Shown: one piece after another, positions 61,086 through 64,000 of the stretch
Layout of the letters: every line of letters begins with the position of its first letter
How positions within the stretch are numbered: position 1 is the stretch's first letter
Assembly (NCBI GenBank): GCA_002104905.1
Contig: MCFE01000453.1
Location: 1 to 64,000, forward strand
Direction: 5' to 3'
DNA from: Basidiobolus meristosporus CBS 931.73
Lineage: Eukaryota; Basidiobolomycota; Basidiobolomycetes; Basidiobolales; Basidiobolaceae
Length of the DNA: 64,000 bases
The notes under the pieces: model-generated
Seen by the model: the letters and a program-made list of their open reading frames with translations, nothing else
Told to the model about the DNA's origin: nothing
Database searches by the model: none
Translations under genes and position numbers: made by a program

Positions 61086-61970
61086 ATGACTTACTCATCT
61101 GAATGGTCTTTTCTCATCAATCCCATCACTACCACTGGATTTCCTTTTGACACACTGGAGGAGATCTATTCCAAGTACTGTGGACCATCAACCCCAATCT
61201 ACTCAAGGAGATCCCTTGTTAAGCTTCTCTGCTATTACAAGAACTATTGCCCCACAAGGTTTCATCCCACCATCCATGGCAACAAAAGTCCTAGAAGCTT
61301 TCATTCCCAGCTGACAGCAATGGAGAACCACCTTGCAGAGGGTATGAATGACTTAGAGCAAGCTTGGAATACTAGGTTCAGAAGCTCCAATAGACTTCCA
61401 TATCCCAGAGTGTTCAGCAACAGGTTCCATATCAGGAGTATTTTGGATACCTTCCCAGTGAGGATTAACAGACCTTCTAGAGGGCAGAGGCACTTTTATT
61501 CTGGCAAGTACAAGGCACACTGTGTGAAGTTTCAAGCACTGTCTGACATTGAGGGTAACATCATCTGGTTTAGTGGGCCATTTGCTGGAAGTAGGCATGA
61601 CAAAGCACTCTTGGTAGAGAATCATCCTGAATTCAGTAGAGGGGAGAAATGTATGGCAGACTTAGCCTATATAGGAGAGGATTGTCAGAGATTAGGATGT
61701 ATTACAGCTTATAGGAAGCCAAGGAATGGTGTGCTTAGCAGGAAGCAGAAGCTCTACAATGAGATATTTAATCATTTCAGAGTAAGGGTAGAGCACACAT
61801 TTGGATATCTGAAGAGATTCAGCATATTGGCAGGCAAATACAGAGGAAAGTCATATATAGGTGAAAACAGCAGAATAGGTAAAATAGTTAAGATACTTAT
61901 TAATGCACAGTATGTTCATACAAGAAGACATCCACTGAGAGAAATGTGTCTGGAGCATTATGAAGAGTAA
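61086..61970 (+). CDS. DDE transposase (DDE_Tnp_4, PIF/Harbinger-like)
   Basis: An uninterrupted 294-residue frame. The catalytic triad fits the family: Asp121 in SILDTFPV, Asp172 in GSRHDKAL and Glu236 in VRVEHTFGYLKRF. A YSGKYKAHCVKFQAL segment lies between the first two, where this family has its conserved RKxHxxNxQ-like strand. The N-terminal 110 residues would contain the DNA-binding part, which is shorter than usual. It catalyses cut-and-paste movement of the element. The older copy at 57531-58414 is the nearest relative. No CpG is evident in the coding region, in contrast to the partner gene. Confidence 0.88.
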   Translation: MTYSSEWSFLINPITTTGFPFDTLEEIYSKYCGPSTPIYSRRSLVKLLCYYKNYCPTRFHPTIHGNKSPRSFHSQLTAMENHLAEGMNDLEQAWNTRFRSSNRLPYPRVFSNRFHIRSILDTFPVRINRPSRGQRHFYSGKYKAHCVKFQALSDIEGNIIWFSGPFAGSRHDKALLVENHPEFSRGEKCMADLAYIGEDCQRLGCITAYRKPRNGVLSRKQKLYNEIFNHFRVRVEHTFGYLKRFSILAGKYRGKSYIGENSRIGKIVKILINAQYVHTRRHPLREMCLEHYEE

Positions 61971-62059
61971 ATAAAGCAAGGAAAGCACTATTCTGAGCAA
62001 CATAAGTAAGATTGAGTAAAATTACCAGTAACTGTATCATACCACTGGCATCATGGTAG

Positions 62060-62140
62060 AAATTATAGTGCCAGATAGTGCCATAGAGTGCCAGATTGAT
62101 CTGGCACTATAAACAGGCTGGCACTATGTGGCACTATCCA
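62060..62140. repeat. subterminal GTGCCA repeats and palindrome of E
   Basis: Six copies of AGTGCCA/TGGCACT in both orientations lie within 80 bp of the right end. The centre (62088-62107) is a perfect 9-bp inverted repeat GTGCCAGAT with a 2-nt spacer. Such clusters are typical transposase-binding sites (inference). Confidence 0.55.
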
Positions 62141-62153
62141 ACAGAACAAGTCT
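62129..62153 (-). repeat. right terminal inverted repeat of E
   Basis: Read on the minus strand it begins AGACTTGTTCTGTTGG and continues with GTGCCA. The same end sequence, slightly changed, begins the older copy at 57346. Confidence 0.7.
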
Positions 62154-62156
62154 TAT
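62154..62156. repeat. target-site duplication TAT, right of element E
   Basis: Second copy of the TAT triplet; the sequence after it continues the older transposon copy. Confidence 0.75.
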
Positions 62157-62268
62157 AAGTATTCAAATCCATCACTTTGGCCCCTATACCCAGTCTCAAC
62201 TCATCCCAAGTACAACCCAGACAAAAGCCATCACCAGCTCACCAGTGTAGTCTGGACCAGAAAAGTCA

Positions 62269-63380
62269 ATGTCAGATCCATTCATGTTCTTGCTAAATGA
62301 TTTTAGTATGGCCCAGGTGTCTATGAAGAGCCTTTGTACAGATATTTTGGTACTACTCATTAATCTGGCAGAACTAGATACCTCAAATAGTCAACAGAGA
62401 TGGAAGAACCTGAGTAGAAAGATGCAGCATGAGTTCTAAATCAAGATGCCAGCAGATGTATGTAAGTAGATATATTAAAAGACAAGTATGGAAATCAAGA
62501 ACAAGCTGAAAGTGAGGGGATTTGATGAGGAAGCCACATGGGAACAATTTTACATGCAATATGCTCAGTACAGGCCTGACATGTTTGTTTGTGCCTCAAC
62601 TTTGGGAACTAAAGAAATTTTGAATGAGTTTTTGCCTCAAATGACTAATGTACTATATGATATACTAGTAGAGCTAAGTGGCTTCCAAGAGCAATATACA
62701 CAGGACTCATCCATGCAACAGTTCCAAAGTATCAGAGAGAGGGTAAGTGAATACATGGAGGAACCAGAAGGTGAGCTCCAAGAGGAAGAATACAGACCGC
62801 AAGCAACAGCATTGAGATTGCATCAGCATGCTGGCGCACATCAGTCCAAACTATACCAACACCCTTAGCAAGAAAGCACCACATCAAGTCAATGCATGTT
62901 AGGTCAACACATGTGCTTCAGAGCAAAACCACCAGAACTTGCCAAACTGCTCATTTTGACACAAGTCCATTGGAGCAGGCTCAGTTGCATCAACAAGCAG
63001 CATCACATTGAGCTCAGCCAAGGGCCAAGCCAGCACATCAAGTTGTGCCTGCACATGCCATTACACCTGACAATCAGCAAGTTTCTTCTGGTGAACTAAC
63101 TGATGATGACCCACATGAAGTGCCTGCACCACCAGAGCCTTTGGGAAGTAAAAGATTGCATTAATGTGTAGCACTGCAGGCCAATTCAGTAGCATCATCC
63201 AGGCAATTAAGTGCGGCCAAGCTGCAGCATTGCACTCATCAACTAGGATGCAAAATACTGACTACAAATACACAAATAGCCAAGAGGATGGTCAACAAGG
63301 AAGCAGTTTGGGTGTGCAAAGTGAATCACTACAAAATCATCAGTAGTAATTCCTGTGAGAAAAAATCCAGGAGAAGATGA
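62269..63380 (+). pseudogene. broken partner gene of the older copy
   Basis: Collinear with the intact partner gene from the start codon to the RRR-type end, but with several stops and shifts; the longest open part is 62488-62868. Many CpG dinucleotides of the intact copy are TpG or CpA here. Confidence 0.85.
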
Positions 63381-64000
63381 TGCAATTCTATTGAATTGCT
63401 ATCATTTGTCATAATCCAAACAACACATTTTTATTGTAATCCAAATCAAGCCATTGCAAATCAGTGATCACTAAATCTTTGACATAAGCAATATCAAGGT
63501 TGTTGCACATTTGAAATATTACCCCTATAAGTAAATACCCTGCACATATTTACATCATCTGTAACACCAGTGCAGCCATTTGATCTGTGTTGCACCTATC
63601 CAATTGGTTGTGGACTAGCAATGACACCTTGTCCAACCACTAGGATCAGGGATTTACTTGCTCAATGGGCAAAATGGGACATCTGATGGCAAATCAGGTA
63701 GCTTGTGTATTGATCAGAGAGCCAATTGGGGGCTGACAGCTTCAGGAAACTTTTGGACCAATTAATCACTGAGATGCCATTAAATTGAGGTTATGGTAAC
63801 CAAAATGGTAAGTATAAGTGTAGTTTATAGTGTGATTTGCATTGATTTCCATTTACATCAAAGAAATATATCTAAATACCATATTTACCTACCATAATAG
63901 TGGTATCCAAATGTGCATGTGATGCAAACATTACAGGTTGGTGCAATCATTTGTGCCAACCCCATTGAGTCAGATTGTGCCATAGTGTGCAAGATTGTCC
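63381..64000. other. outer non-coding arm of the older transposon copy
   Basis: Inverted match to about 58874-59493 of the intact element, ending 120 bp before its terminus would be reached. No gene. Confidence 0.8.

Larger units (their letters stand above)
58752..62153. mobile_element. intact Harbinger-like DNA transposon (E), 3.4 kb, two divergent genes
   Basis: Both ends read AGACTTGTTC inward (imperfect terminal inverted repeats of about 25 bp sharing also TTG and GTGCCA) and are flanked by TAT on both sides (58749-58751 and 62154-62156). It contains a partner gene on the minus strand, a 452-bp spacer and a DDE transposase on the plus strand; both frames are uninterrupted. Precise removal with one TAT rejoins the two halves of the older copy, proving the borders. 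PIF/Harbinger elements typically have a DDE transposase plus a second protein and 3-bp target duplications (usually TWA), which fits apart from TAT. Confidence 0.88.
57346..64000 (-). mobile_element. older copy (E-prime) of a two-gene Harbinger-like transposon, split by nested insertion, continues past the window
   Basis: The left terminus starts AGACTTGCTCTATTGG at 57346. The left part (57346-58751) carries a broken transposase on the minus strand; the right part (62154-64000) carries a broken partner gene on the plus strand. The intact element 58752-62153 is inserted between them. The last 24 bp of the window correspond to about 58874 onward of the intact copy, so about 120 bp including the right terminus should lie beyond the window. 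Confidence 0.8.

Overview
The window looks like nuclear DNA from a filamentous fungus. The evidence is short introns (about 55-110 bp, GT..AG, often with TACTAAC- or CTAAC-like branch sites), a group III (Nik1/Os-1 type) hybrid histidine kinase, a fungal-architecture phytochrome kinase, Sec14, Aha1 and Apn2 orthologues, and Copia, Gypsy and Harbinger-like transposons. The lineage cannot be fixed by reading alone. The very long poly-HAMP kinase and the repeat-rich intergenic DNA would suit an early-diverging (zygomycete-grade) fungus, but that is a guess.

Layout. 0-1 kb: a catechol O-methyltransferase-like gene with a clear TATA box. 1-5.2 kb: no convincing gene. 5.2-13.3 kb: a giant hybrid histidine kinase with about 22 HAMP domains. 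15.3-25 kb: a housekeeping block with a LEA_2-type membrane protein, Apn2 (five exons, one of only 14 nt), Sec14 on the minus strand, Aha1 divergent from it, and a seven-transmembrane receptor-like protein on the minus strand. 25-28 kb: no supported gene. 28-40.7 kb: four intact six-exon family-2 O-methyltransferase genes (A-D, all minus strand), one O-methyltransferase pseudogene, a segmental duplication, and LTR debris. 42.8-47.2 kb: a seven-exon phytochrome hybrid kinase. 48-64 kb: a transposon graveyard with Copia LTRs, a 5' Copia half, a Gypsy element lacking integrase, a second Copia gag fragment, and two inverted, nested copies of a two-gene Harbinger-like DNA transposon.

How the genes relate. 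The two hybrid histidine kinases (probable osmotic/stress and red-light sensing) feed the same kind of phosphorelay but are 30 kb apart and not an operon. The O-methyltransferase array grew by local duplication: the pair B-C was copied to give pseudo-B and D, and exchange between copies has homogenised exon 4 and intron 3 in all four. No polyketide synthase, NRPS or P450 is visible beside it, so no biosynthetic cluster can be claimed.

The most informative structure is at the right end. A 3.4-kb element (58752-62153) carries divergent intact genes for a DDE transposase and a basic-tailed partner protein. It sits inside an older inverted copy of itself and is flanked by a 3-bp TAT duplication. 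Removing it rejoins the older copy exactly. In the partner-gene half, CpG sites of the young copy correspond to TpG/CpA in the old one, as expected from deamination of methylated CpG.

All gene models come from reading frames, splice motifs and remembered family features; no search was run.
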